A stretch of 58,958 nucleotides of DNA from Pseudomonadota bacterium (GCA_023391375.1 JAEWBB010000027.1:1-58958), one strand, 5' to 3'; numbered from the stretch's first letter, positions 45,497-53,266 are shown. Notes: generated by a model from the sequence alone, not told the origin. Made by a program: numbers and translations.

Positions 45497-45667
45497 CTAC
45501 GACCGCCCCAGCAATTTCGCCTTGGTTCGCACTTCTTCCTGCGTGCGCCCGACGCGCCGCGCGATCTCACGCCACGGAATGCTCAGCGTCACCAGCCCGC
45601 ACAATTCGTCAATTTCGTCCGCATTCCATGGCGAAACGTTTCCGTCGGCGGTGCTGGGCGTGATCAT
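45497..45667 (-). CDS. Very small (56-residue) SANT/Myb-like protein
   Basis: An open frame of 56 codons from ATG 45667 to TAG 45497. The protein is almost entirely one SANT/Myb-like motif: W14 and an acidic first helix, then IPWREIARRVGRTQEEVRTK in the second and third helices. It is clearly related to the 109-residue neighbour (shared DE/D..L, xARxxGRT.E..R.K..LL). No clear ribosome site is seen, so expression is uncertain. The coding pattern and match to the neighbour make it a likely real gene. Confidence 0.55.
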   Translation of the reverse strand: MITPSTADGNVSPWNADEIDELCGLVTLSIPWREIARRVGRTQEEVRTKAKLLGRS

Positions 45668-45809
45668 GATGGTCGAGCGAACGCCGAGGGCAAGTCGTTC
45701 CGCAGCAAGTCACCAACATTTGTCATCGACCGGCTCACTAGCGATCGCTGCCGTGCCACGCCTTGCAATCGAGGGGGGGGCTATCACTTCGCCGAGCGCG
45801 ACCGATTCT

Positions 45810-46307
45810 TTACCGGTCTTGCCAGGTGAGAACCCGATAGAGGGAGCGGTCGACGTTGTGCGGGGCGAATTGATATTCGGCATGCTGAATAGGTGTGTCG
45901 GTCGCGCCGAACCCGGGGCGCCGGAACAGCTCGTCCGGCGATGTCATCCCGATCAGCGCAGCGAACAGGGCGATGGCTTCGGCCTCGCTTCCGCTCACCG
46001 TTTCGAATGCATTGACCTCGTACGTGCGCCCTTCCCGCTCGGCAAAAGTGCGAGCGCGCTCGTTCATCTCCTCATAGGATAAATCGAACCAATCGATGCC
46101 TTCCGCGATCGCCGACTGCTCGGCGCGAACGCCCGTTATGTCGGCGATCGTGATGGTGGCCACGCGGTCGAGCGGCCGATTGCGGGACATCGCATAGATA
46201 GCGCCTGGAACGTCACGATTCTGGCTATCGCGCTCGTGGGTCAGCCAGACTTCATGGCCGTCGACCAGGGTTCGAAACTGATGCGAGGGACCGCCGCTCA
46301 TCGGCAT
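45810..46307 (-). CDS. Protein of unknown function
   Basis: A 165-residue soluble protein with no signal peptide or membrane helix. No family was recognised. The first half looks like a beta-rich fold (HQFRTLVDGHEVWLTHERD), and the middle is acidic and helical. The frame has good codon use. ATG 46307 is the first start; ATG 46301 is an alternative. Gene neighbours do not suggest a role. Confidence 0.55.
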   Translation of the reverse strand: MPMSGGPSHQFRTLVDGHEVWLTHERDSQNRDVPGAIYAMSRNRPLDRVATITIADITGVRAEQSAIAEGIDWFDLSYEEMNERARTFAEREGRTYEVNAFETVSGSEAEAIALFAALIGMTSPDELFRRPGFGATDTPIQHAEYQFAPHNVDRSLYRVLTWQDR

Positions 46308-46353
46308 CGCACGACTGCGCGTCGGCGACGCTGCGACACGGCAGGGTCCTTGC

Positions 46354-47922
46354 TCATTCCCACTCGATCGTGCCGGGCGGCTTCGACGTATAGTCGTAGA
46401 CCACGCGGTTGATGCCCTTCACCTCGTTGATGATGCGGGTCGCGCAGCGGCTGAGAAAGGCGGCGTCGAACGGGTAAATGTCGGCGGTCATGCCGTCGAC
46501 GCTCGTCACCGCCCGCAGCGCGCAGACATGGTCGTAGGTGCGATAGTCGCCCATCACGCCGACCGTCTTGACCGGCAGCAGCACGGCGAACGCCTGCCAG
46601 ATCGCATCGTAGAGACCCGCATTGCGGATTTCCTCGAGGTAGACCGCGTCGGCCTTCCTGAGGATGTCGCAGCGCTCCTTGGTCACTTCGCCCGGGATGC
46701 GGATGGCGAGGCCCGGGCCGGGGAACGGGTGGCGGCCGACGAACTGGTCGCCCAGGCCCAGCTCCTTGCCCAGCACGCGGACCTCGTCCTTGAACAGCTC
46801 GCGCAGCGGCTCGACTAGCTTCATGTTCATCCGCTCGGGCAGCCCGCCGACATTGTGGTGCGACTTGATTGTCACCGACGGGCCGCCGGTGAAGGAAACG
46901 CTCTCGATCACGTCGGGATAGAGCGTGCCCTGCGCCAAAAAGTCCGCCCCACCGAGCTTTTTCGCCTCTTCCTCGAACACGGCGATGAATTCGCCGCCGA
47001 TGAACTTGCGCTTGGCCTCCGGGTCGGTGACGCCGGCCAGGCCCTTCATGAACCGCTCCTCGGCGTCCACCACGACCAGCGGAATGTTGTAATGGTCGCG
47101 GAACAGCGTCTCGACCTGTTCGCGCTCGTTCAGCCGAAGAAGGCCATGGTCGACGAACACGCAGGTCAGCTGGTCGCCGATCGCCTCGTGGATCAGGATC
47201 GCCGCGACCGAGCTGTCGACGCCGCCCGACAGGCCGCAGATCACCTTCTTGTCGCCTACCTGCTCCCAGATTTCCTTGATCTTGGTGTCGCGATAGGCGG
47301 CCATCGTCCAGTCGCCCTTCAGCCCGCAGACGCGGTGGACGAAGTTGGCGATCAGCTTTGCCCCGTCCGGCGTGTGCGCGACCTCGGGGTGGAACTGGGT
47401 GCCGTAGAATTGCCGCTCCTCGTCGGCAATCACCGCGAACGGCGCGCCGTCACTCACGGCAACGATTCTGAAGCCCGGCGCGAACTCGGTGACCTTGTCG
47501 CCGTGGCTCATCCACACCTGGTGCCGCTCGCCGACCGCCCACAGGTCGTCGAACAGCGCGCATTCCTCGGTGATGGTGATGAAGGCGCGGCCGAACTCGC
47601 CTTCCCATTCGCCATTGTTGCCCGCCTCGACCGTGCCGCCGAGCTGGTGGCTCATCACCTGCTGGCCATAGCAGATGCCGAGGATCGGCAGGCCGGCGTC
47701 GAACAACAGTTGCGGCGCGCGCGGAGATCCCTCTTCCGGCACCCCGGCGGGCGAACCCGACAGGATGATGCCCTTGGGCCGCATCCGGCGGAACGCCTCT
47801 TCGGCCTGGGTAAACGGTGCGATCTCGCAATAGACGCCCGCCTCGCGCACCCGGCGCGCGATCAGCTGGGTCACCTGGCTGCCGAAATCCACGATGAGGA
47901 TGGTGTCTTGGGGGGCCGTCAT
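46354..47922 (-). CDS. guaA: GMP synthase (glutamine-hydrolysing)
   Basis: Cytosolic enzyme of 522 residues that aminates XMP to GMP. The N-terminal class I amidotransferase has the nucleophile Cys84 in GICYGQQ and the HPE triad part in QFHPEVAHT. The ATP-pyrophosphatase domain carries SGGVDSS. The C-terminal dimer domain ends PPGTIEWE. ATG 47922 is used. The gene diverges from arsR-like regulator genes across 92 bp holding two inverted repeats. Confidence 0.97.
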   Translation of the reverse strand: MTAPQDTILIVDFGSQVTQLIARRVREAGVYCEIAPFTQAEEAFRRMRPKGIILSGSPAGVPEEGSPRAPQLLFDAGLPILGICYGQQVMSHQLGGTVEAGNNGEWEGEFGRAFITITEECALFDDLWAVGERHQVWMSHGDKVTEFAPGFRIVAVSDGAPFAVIADEERQFYGTQFHPEVAHTPDGAKLIANFVHRVCGLKGDWTMAAYRDTKIKEIWEQVGDKKVICGLSGGVDSSVAAILIHEAIGDQLTCVFVDHGLLRLNEREQVETLFRDHYNIPLVVVDAEERFMKGLAGVTDPEAKRKFIGGEFIAVFEEEAKKLGGADFLAQGTLYPDVIESVSFTGGPSVTIKSHHNVGGLPERMNMKLVEPLRELFKDEVRVLGKELGLGDQFVGRHPFPGPGLAIRIPGEVTKERCDILRKADAVYLEEIRNAGLYDAIWQAFAVLLPVKTVGVMGDYRTYDHVCALRAVTSVDGMTADIYPFDAAFLSRCATRIINEVKGINRVVYDYTSKPPGTIEWE

Positions 47923-47957
47923 GGCTGGCCGATAGATAGGAGTTCGCTCCAAGTAAA

Positions 47958-47975
47958 GTTAAGCGCCGACTTAAG
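47958..47975. promoter_or_regulatory. ArsR operator, distal copy
   Basis: GTTAAG-N6-CTTAAG. It is the same type as the site at 48006-48023, with one base changed in the last position. It lies 36 bp before guaA and 40 bp before the regulator gene. Confidence 0.6.
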
Positions 47976-48005
47976 TGTCTTGACGCCGGATGTGGCACCG
48001 CGATA

Positions 48006-48023
48006 GTTAAGTACATGCTTAAC
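48006..48023. promoter_or_regulatory. ArsR operator over the start codon
   Basis: GTTAAG-TACATG-CTTAAC is a perfect inverted repeat with 6-bp arms. It covers the regulator's ATG (48015). The centres of the two sites are 48 bp apart. A bound dimer here would block transcription or early elongation. Confidence 0.65.
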
Positions 48024-48350
48024 GATTCGGCCCTCGATACCGCTTTCCAGGCCCTCGCCGACGGCACCCGCCGCGCCATGCTCGCGCGCCTTTCGCGCGG
48101 GCCGGCGTCGGTCAGCGAGCTGGCCCGGCCGTTGCCGATCAGCCTGCCCGCCGTCCTCCAGCACCTGAAGTCGCTGGAGGAAAGCGGGCTCGTCAAAACG
48201 CAAAAATCCGGCCGCGTCCGCACCGCTTCCTTGAACGGCGACGCCATCGGCCGCGCGGAAAAGTGGCTGCACGACCGCCGTGCCGAATGGGAGGCGCAGG
48301 CCGACCGGCTCGAGGCCTTCCTCGATACGCTTCAACAAGGAGAGAAATGA
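48015..48350 (+). CDS. ArsR-family regulator
   Basis: A 111-residue winged-helix repressor. The recognition helix is in VSELARPLPISLPAVLQHLKSLEESGLV (about 33-60). No metal-binding CxC motif is seen, so it belongs to the non-metal ArsR group usually paired with an SRPBCC gene. The stop overlaps that gene's start as ATGA. Two matching inverted repeats upstream suggest autorepression. Confidence 0.88.
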   Translation: MLNDSALDTAFQALADGTRRAMLARLSRGPASVSELARPLPISLPAVLQHLKSLEESGLVKTQKSGRVRTASLNGDAIGRAEKWLHDRRAEWEAQADRLEAFLDTLQQGEK

Positions 48351-48847
48351 TGCCCGGCGACCACTACCTCGTCCTCGACCGCACGCTGAAGGCGCCGCGC
48401 GCGCTGGTGTGGAAGGCCTGGACCGACCCCGAATTGCTCAAGCAATGGTTCGCGCCCAAGCCGTACCGGATCACCGAGCTCGACCTCGACCTCCGCCCAG
48501 GCGGCGCGTTCCGGATCCGCATGGTCGGGCCCGACGGCTTCGACACAGGCCACGGCGAGCCGGGCTGCATCCTCGAGGTGGTCGAGGGCGAAAAGCTGAT
48601 ATGGACCAGCGCGCTCGGCCCGGATTACCGCCCGGCCAACATGGGCGAAGGCTGCGAAAGCTTCCCGATGACCGCGATCGTCACGCTGGCCGACGCGCCG
48701 GACGGCGGCACGCTCTACCGCGCCGTGGCGCTCCACAAGGACGCCGCCGACCGCGACCGCCATGCGCAGATGGGGTTCGAGGAAGGCTGGGGCACCTGCG
48801 CCGCCCAGCTCGACGACCTCGCGCAGACGCTCGGCGCCAACGCTTGA
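48347..48847 (+). CDS. SRPBCC (AHSA1/START-like) protein
   Basis: A 166-residue SRPBCC-fold protein of the AHSA1 type, which forms a hydrophobic pocket for small ligands. The pattern LDRTLKAPRALVWKAWTDPELLKQWFAP at the start is typical. ATG 48347 has AAGGAGAG upstream and overlaps the ArsR stop. Pairs of ArsR and SRPBCC genes are common, but their role is mostly unknown. Confidence 0.88.
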   Translation: MMPGDHYLVLDRTLKAPRALVWKAWTDPELLKQWFAPKPYRITELDLDLRPGGAFRIRMVGPDGFDTGHGEPGCILEVVEGEKLIWTSALGPDYRPANMGEGCESFPMTAIVTLADAPDGGTLYRAVALHKDAADRDRHAQMGFEEGWGTCAAQLDDLAQTLGANA

Positions 48848-48885
48848 CAAAACGCGCCGGAGTCGCGGCCGGCTACACATGCAAA

Positions 48886-48917
48886 AGCGCGCCGCCCTGG
48901 GGAGAGGACGGCGCGCT
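48886..48917 (-). terminator. Terminator between convergent genes
   Basis: AGCGCGCCG (48886-48894) pairs with CGGCGCGCT (48909-48917). Read on the minus strand the stem is followed by TTTT (complement of 48883-48886). It lies between the SRPBCC gene and the Tyr/Gly-rich gene and can serve the minus strand, possibly both. Confidence 0.65.
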
Positions 48918-48942
48918 CTTGTCTTAAGGCTCGCTGGGTTCG

Positions 48943-49521
48943 TTAGAACCGGCGGCCGGTGCGACGATCGCGGATGTCGAGGTCGACGATCTGCATGTCG
49001 TAGCGGACGCGGCAGTTGTAATCGACTTCGCCGCGGCTGCCGTAGCCATAGTTGTTATAGCCGTAGTTGCCGTAGTTGTTGCCGTAGTTGCCGTAGCCCA
49101 TCGTCGCGGTGCCCTTGACGCGGACACCGTCGCTCTTGCGCTCGACGCGGTCGACCGAGGCCACCCGCCCACCGGCGCCGTACGGCTGGTTGTAGCCATA
49201 GCCGCCATAAGGCCGGTTATAGCCGTACGGCTGGTTGTAGCCGTAGGGCTGGTTGTAGCCGTAGCCCACCTGGCCGAGGCGCTGCTGGACGGCCTGCACG
49301 CAGACCTGGACCTGCTGCTGCTCGCCGCCATAGTTGTAATAGCCGGTGCGGCCGTACGGGTTGATGATCGAATTGAGGATTGCACCCAGCGCGCCCGTGC
49401 CGCCACTGCCGTAGCCGTAGGGCTGGCCCGGATAATATTGCGCCGACGCCGGGGTCGCGAACGCGGCCGCCGCGGCGATGCCGGCGGTGGTGCCGGCGAG
49501 GATCTTGGTCATGGCCTTCAT
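48943..49521 (-). CDS. Exported Tyr/Gly/Asn-rich repeat protein
   Basis: A 192-residue secreted protein. Residues 1-27 form a signal peptide ending ASA. Two low-complexity parts follow: repeats of QPYGYN (about 86-115) and a GYGNYG-type stretch (about 142-162). A short conserved end (RVRYDMQIVDLDIRDRR) has a cysteine pair with Cys74 and Cys170. The DNA over the repeats is itself a tandem repeat. The family is common in sphingomonads but has no known role. ATG 49521 is preferred over upstream in-frame starts. Confidence 0.75.
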   Translation of the reverse strand: MKAMTKILAGTTAGIAAAAAFATPASAQYYPGQPYGYGSGGTGALGAILNSIINPYGRTGYYNYGGEQQQVQVCVQAVQQRLGQVGYGYNQPYGYNQPYGYNRPYGGYGYNQPYGAGGRVASVDRVERKSDGVRVKGTATMGYGNYGNNYGNYGYNNYGYGSRGEVDYNCRVRYDMQIVDLDIRDRRTGRRF

Positions 49522-49660
49522 GGCTTGTCTCCTTAGGAACGCTTCACTCCCGGCCCGCTCACCCGATGGAGGTCGCTTGCCGTCATGAACGCATTTAGGC
49601 GAAACGGGATGCATCGGCTCTGAACGCCCCGTTTTGCCGCCAGAAAGGAAAGCGGCCACG

Positions 49661-49689
49661 AAAAAGGGCGCCTCCAGCAGGAAGCGCCC
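49661..49689 (-). terminator. rplQ rho-independent terminator
   Basis: On the minus strand GGGCGCTTCC pairs with GGAGGCGCCC across a TGCT loop (one G-U pair), followed by TTTTT. It lies 25 bp after the rplQ stop. Confidence 0.9.
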
Positions 49690-49713
49690 CAATTCGTCAG
49701 CAAGGTGAGAGGC

Positions 49714-50130
49714 TTAGGCCTCCTCGCCCTCGTCGACCATCACCGGACCCGAGTCCTGGCCCTTGGCGTCGACGTCGCGGTCGACGAACTCGACGATCGA
49801 CATCGGCGAAGCGTCCGACATGCGGATGCCGGCCTTGATGATCCGGATGTAGCCGCCGTTACGGTCGGCGTAGCGGGTCGCCAGCACGTCGAACAGCTTG
49901 ACCAGCTGCGTGTCGTCCATCAGGCGCGCATGGGCCAGGCGGCGGTTCGACAGGCCGCCCTTCTTGGCCAGCGTGATCAGCTTTTCGACGTAGGGGCGAA
50001 TTTCCTTCGCCTTGGCGCCGGTGGTCTTGATCTGCTCGTGCTTGATGAGCGCAGCGGCCATGTTGCGGAACATGGCGGCACGGTGGGCGGAGGTACGCTG
50101 GAGCTTACGGCCAGCAACGCGATGGCGCAT
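49714..50130 (-). CDS. rplQ: 50S ribosomal protein L17
   Basis: A 138-residue L17, near the usual length. The N-terminal MRHRVAGRKLQRTSAHRAAMFRNMA is highly conserved. The C-terminal tail is acidic (DEGEEA). It normally follows rpoA directly; here about 870 bp and a terminator lie between. It must therefore have its own promoter; a weak CTTGAC (complement of 50257-50262) is a possible -35 box. Confidence 0.97.
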   Translation of the reverse strand: MRHRVAGRKLQRTSAHRAAMFRNMAAALIKHEQIKTTGAKAKEIRPYVEKLITLAKKGGLSNRRLAHARLMDDTQLVKLFDVLATRYADRNGGYIRIIKAGIRMSDASPMSIVEFVDRDVDAKGQDSGPVMVDEGEEA

Positions 50131-50290
50131 GGTGTCTCTTCTTTCGTTCGTCGGGGGTCCGTATCAGGTAACCCGAGCCAGGCAGCACTTACCGGCAGCT
50201 GCCCAAAAACCGTCCCGTTAAGGAGAGCGCGCCCCAGAGCGGAATTGGGCCGCGGAGTCAAGCGTTTCGCGGTCCTTACGGGCGCAAAGT

Positions 50291-50734
50291 TCACGGGAAA
50301 CGGGGGTCAAAGTGTGCCCCTAAGCGGTCGCGGAAGGTTACAAAGGTTACACTAGCGCGTGAGGGCGGAAACGCGCGCGGTGCGCGGGGAAACGGGGAGC
50401 CGGCGGTGGGAAAGAGCCGGGACCGGTGTGTCATGGTTTGGGGGCTGTAGGACAGCGCAAATTGTCGTCGAGCGCTGGTGAGCGCTTGCGCAGCAAGCGG
50501 GAGCCAGCGTCGAAGAGCCGCAATTTGCCCGGCCGGCGCCCGACCCCGGACTTGGTTCTGCGCGATGGATTGGACCTGTTTTTCGTAGATCGCGACCTGA
50601 CGGCGACGGATTCCGAAGATTTCGAAGAAGTCGTTGTAGAAGCTTTGCGTCTCGCCTTTTTCGTAGTGGGCGTCTTTCCACTCCTCGCTGAAGGCCTTCG
50701 CCCGCCGCGCGATCTCTTCCCAACTCAGACGCAT
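50291..50734 (-). pseudogene. 5' fragment of MmeI-like DNA methyltransferase/restriction gene
   Basis: An open frame starts at ATG 50734, after GGGGGAGAGACAGATTTC. Its first 55 residues (MRLSWEEIARRAKAFSEEW to RRRQVAIYEKQVQ) match the N-terminal domain of MmeI/type IIL-like restriction-methyltransferases, with WKDA, FYNDFFEIFG and RRRQVAIYE in the usual order. The rest, to the stop at 50291, is unrelated low-quality sequence. The intact family is about 900 residues or more, so this is a remnant of a lost gene. Confidence 0.7.
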
Positions 50735-50796
50735 GAAATCTGTCTCTCCCCCGAGCGGAACGAGCTTGGCGAGGTGAGCGGCAAAAGTGAAGGGGC

Positions 50797-50819
50797 CGTC
50801 ACGGAGTAAATCCGTGACG
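50797..50819. repeat. Inverted repeat (9-bp arms)
   Basis: CGTCACGGA pairs perfectly with TCCGTGACG across a GTAAA loop. It lies 63 bp upstream of the MmeI-like fragment. It may be an operator, an old terminator, or the edge of a mobile element. Confidence 0.6.
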
Positions 50820-50874
50820 TCGATCAGGTTCGCGTTCCGCGACCTGTCGGCCGCCCGGGCTGCCGGCTCTTCGA

Positions 50875-50939
50875 CATAAGGACGCTTGCTTCGCGCCGCT
50901 TTCCTTATGCTCGGCGGCACGGGCGCCGCATAAGGAAAG
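50875..50939. repeat. Nested inverted repeats (CATAAGGA element)
   Basis: CATAAGGA occurs at 50875 and 50929 and its complement TCCTTATG at 50902. The second and third copies lie in a perfect 12-bp stem, CTTTCCTTATGC (50899-50910) with GCATAAGGAAAG (50928-50939). The middle copy can pair with either flank, giving mutually exclusive hairpins. Confidence 0.6.
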
Positions 50940-50964
50940 GGCCGCCCCTTGCGGGACGGCCCTT
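50937..50964 (-). terminator. rpoA terminator
   Basis: On the minus strand AAGGGCCGTCCC pairs with GGGGCGGCCCTT across a GCAA loop (one G-U pair). It is followed by TTCCTT, and lies 40 bp after the rpoA stop. The T-tail is short, so termination may be partial. Confidence 0.75.
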
Positions 50965-51003
50965 GAACCTTTGATCGAAGGCTTGGCGCCCGAGCTTTTT
51001 GGG

Positions 51004-52083
51004 TTAGCCCAAAAGCTCCTGCTCCAGCTTCTTCGCCATTTCCTCGATGTTTTCCGGCGGCCAGCCCGGGATGTCCATCCCGAGGCGGAGACCCATGGAA
51101 GCGAGGACTTCCTTGATCTCGTTGAGGCTCTTGCGGCCGAAGTTCGGGGTGCGGAGCATTTCCGCTTCCGTCTTCTGCACCAGGTCGCCGATGTAGATGA
51201 TGTTGTCGTTCTTCAGGCAGTTGGCGCTGCGCACCGACAGTTCCAGCTCGTCGACCTTCTTGAGGAGGTAGCGGTTGAGCTGGTTGGTGTCGGCCGCGCC
51301 GGCGTCGCCGCCAGCCGCCGCGCTCATGCCGGCGCCGCCGCCCATCGACGGGGCCGAGGTGCGGACCTGGCTGTCGTCGAAGTGGACGAACAGGCTCAGC
51401 TGGTCCTGCAGGATGCGCGCGGCATAGGCCAGCGCGTCTTCCGGCTGGACGGTGCCGTCGGTCTCGATCGTCAGGGTCAGCTTGTCATAGTCCAGTTCCT
51501 GACCGACGCGGGTGTTTTCCACCTTGTAGGCGACCTGGCGGACCGGGCTGTACAGGCTGTCGACCGGGATCAGGCCGATCGGGGCGTCGGCCGGACGGTT
51601 CATCGCCGCCGGGACATAGCCCTTCCCGACATCCGCGGTCAGCTCCATGTTGAGCGTCGCGCCGTCGTCGAGGTGGCAGATGACGAGATCCGGGTTGGCG
51701 ATCTCGATGTCGCCGGTGGTGCTGATCTGGCCAGCGGTGATCTCGCCCGGGCCGGTGGCCGAAAGGTGGAGCTTCTTGGGGCCCTCGCCTTCCATCTTGA
51801 GCGCGATCTGCTTGATGTTGAGGATGATGTCGGTGACGTCCTCGCGAACCCCGGCGAGGCTCGAGAATTCGTGGAGGACACCGTCCATCTTGATCGAGGT
51901 GACGGCGGCACCCTGCAGCGAGCTCAGGAGCACGCGGCGCAGCGAGTTGCCGAGCGTCATGCCGAAACCACGCTCGAGCGGCTCGGCCACGAATACCGCC
52001 TTGCGGCGGACGTCGGTGCCGGCCTTGCGCTCGAGGGCGTTCGGCTTCTTCAGTTCCTGCCAGTTCTTTGCGTTGACGGCCAT
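51004..52083 (-). CDS. rpoA: RNA polymerase alpha subunit
   Basis: A 359-residue alpha subunit. The N-terminal domain (about 1-235) carries GFGMTLGNSLRRVLLSSLQG for dimerisation. The C-terminal domain (about 275-355) contains SANCLKNDNIIYIGDLVQ and FGRKSLNEIKEVL, used to contact DNA and activators. The linker has a Gly/Ala-rich insert. ATG 52083 follows GGAAGAAAC. It is the third gene of rpsM-rpsK-rpoA. Confidence 0.97.
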   Translation of the reverse strand: MAVNAKNWQELKKPNALERKAGTDVRRKAVFVAEPLERGFGMTLGNSLRRVLLSSLQGAAVTSIKMDGVLHEFSSLAGVREDVTDIILNIKQIALKMEGEGPKKLHLSATGPGEITAGQISTTGDIEIANPDLVICHLDDGATLNMELTADVGKGYVPAAMNRPADAPIGLIPVDSLYSPVRQVAYKVENTRVGQELDYDKLTLTIETDGTVQPEDALAYAARILQDQLSLFVHFDDSQVRTSAPSMGGGAGMSAAAGGDAGAADTNQLNRYLLKKVDELELSVRSANCLKNDNIIYIGDLVQKTEAEMLRTPNFGRKSLNEIKEVLASMGLRLGMDIPGWPPENIEEMAKKLEQELLG

Positions 52084-52190
52084 GTTTCTTCCTTGGCAGT
52101 GGGCCGGTGCGGCGTCCCGCACGAACCCGGATTTAGAACTCTGTTTCCGCACTCCAATCCGTGGCCGGAGGCTCGCCCCGGCCAGCAGGA

Positions 52191-52580
52191 TCAGACGCGG
52201 CGGCGCTTCGACGGGCGAACGCCGTTGTGCGGGATCGGGGTCACGTCGCGGATCGACGTGATCTGGAAACCGACCGCCTGCAGCGCACGAAGCGCGCTTT
52301 CGCGGCCCGAACCCGGACCCTTGACCTCGACCTCGAGGGTGCGGACGCCGTGCTCGGCGGCCTTGCGTCCCGCGTCCTCGGCAGCGACCTGGGCCGCATA
52401 CGGGGTCGACTTACGGCTGCCCTTGAAGCCCATCATGCCGGCGCTCGACCAGGCAATCGCGTTGCCCTGTGCATCGGTGATGGTGATCATGGTGTTGTTG
52501 AAGCTGGCGTTCACGTGCGCGACGCCGGCGGTGATGTTCTTGCGTTCGCGACGGCGAAGACGCTGGGGTGCTTGAGCCAT
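52191..52580 (-). CDS. rpsK: 30S ribosomal protein S11
   Basis: A 129-residue S11 of the small-subunit platform. GVAHVNASFNNTMITITD and the C-terminal IRDVTPIPHNGVRPSKRRRV are diagnostic. It lies between rpsM and rpoA with gaps of about 75 and 107 bp. Confidence 0.98.
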   Translation of the reverse strand: MAQAPQRLRRRERKNITAGVAHVNASFNNTMITITDAQGNAIAWSSAGMMGFKGSRKSTPYAAQVAAEDAGRKAAEHGVRTLEVEVKGPGSGRESALRALQAVGFQITSIRDVTPIPHNGVRPSKRRRV

Positions 52581-52655
52581 TAGAAAATCCTCGAAAAGCT
52601 AGTCGGCGGGTGTCTCCACTCGCCATCCGGCGGAGTAATCAGTCCCCCGGACTGA

Positions 52656-53024
52656 TTACTTCTTCTTGCCGGCGATCGGCTTCGCCTTGCCCTTGCGGGT
52701 GCGGGCGTTGGTGTGGGTGCGCTGGCCGCGGACCGGGAGGCCCTTGCGGTGACGCAGGCCGCGATAGCAGGCGAGGTCCATCAAGCGCTTGATGTTCATC
52801 GCGGTCTCGCGGCGAAGATCGCCTTCGACGGTGTAGTCGGCGTCGATCGTCTCGCGGATGTGCAGCACTTCCTGGTCCGACAGGTCCTGGACGCGACGCT
52901 CGGGGGCGATCGACAGCTTCTCGATGATTTCCTGGGCCTTGGCCGCGCCAATGCCGTGGATATACTGCAGCGCGATCAGAACGCGCTTGTTGGTGGGCAG
53001 GTTGACGCCCGCAATACGTGCCAT
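52656..53024 (-). CDS. rpsM: 30S ribosomal protein S13
   Basis: A 122-residue S13 from the head of the 30S subunit. The marks are MARIAGVNLPTNKRVLIALQYI at the start and GQRTHTNARTRKGKAK at the end. ATG 53024 follows AGGAGAAG. It heads the operon here; the spc operon genes that usually precede it are absent. The 5' region holds two hairpins. Confidence 0.98.
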   Translation of the reverse strand: MARIAGVNLPTNKRVLIALQYIHGIGAAKAQEIIEKLSIAPERRVQDLSDQEVLHIRETIDADYTVEGDLRRETAMNIKRLMDLACYRGLRHRKGLPVRGQRTHTNARTRKGKAKPIAGKKK

Positions 53025-53047
53025 GAAACGACTTCTCCTAGCTCCAC

Positions 53048-53128
53048 GGAACCGCGGGCACCCGACGGTTCCATCTCGTAGCGTGTACATCCCATTCCAG
53101 GACCCCATCGAAGTACTACTTCGATGGG
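53048..53128. promoter_or_regulatory. Structured leader of rpsM
   Basis: Two inverted repeats lie upstream of rpsM: GGAACCG (53048-53054) with CGGTTCC (53066-53072), and CCCATCGAAG (53104-53113) with CTTCGATGGG (53119-53128). They would form stem-loops in the 5' untranslated RNA and may serve autogenous control of the operon. Confidence 0.45.
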
Positions 53129-53266
53129 AACCCTCAACGGAAAAACGGCGCGCGCAGGGAAGCGCCGCCGGTAACCGGTGAAACGGGATGGCCGCCATGT
53201 ATGATTCGCATGGGTGAGAGTCAAGCGGCTGGACTTGGAAAACCGAGCCGCTAACCCCCTTAGCGA

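Larger units (their letters stand above)
50131..51003. other. Insert between rpoA and rplQ
   Basis: This 873-bp region breaks the usual rpoA-rplQ junction. It holds the rpoA terminator (50937-50964), nested inverted repeats (50875-50939), another hairpin (50797-50819), a 5' fragment of an MmeI-like gene (50570-50734) and the rplQ upstream region (50131-50290). No insertion-sequence ends were found. Confidence 0.7.

Noticed and set aside
45083..45719. Repeated nonamer AACATTTGT at both ends of the small regulator pair
   Set aside because: Only two 9-base copies without extended similarity; too short to call a repeat or attachment site.
50735..50920. Open frame upstream of the MmeI-like ATG (in frame to 50920)
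   Set aside because: It runs through two hairpins and has no recognisable domain; the ribosome site favours ATG 50734.
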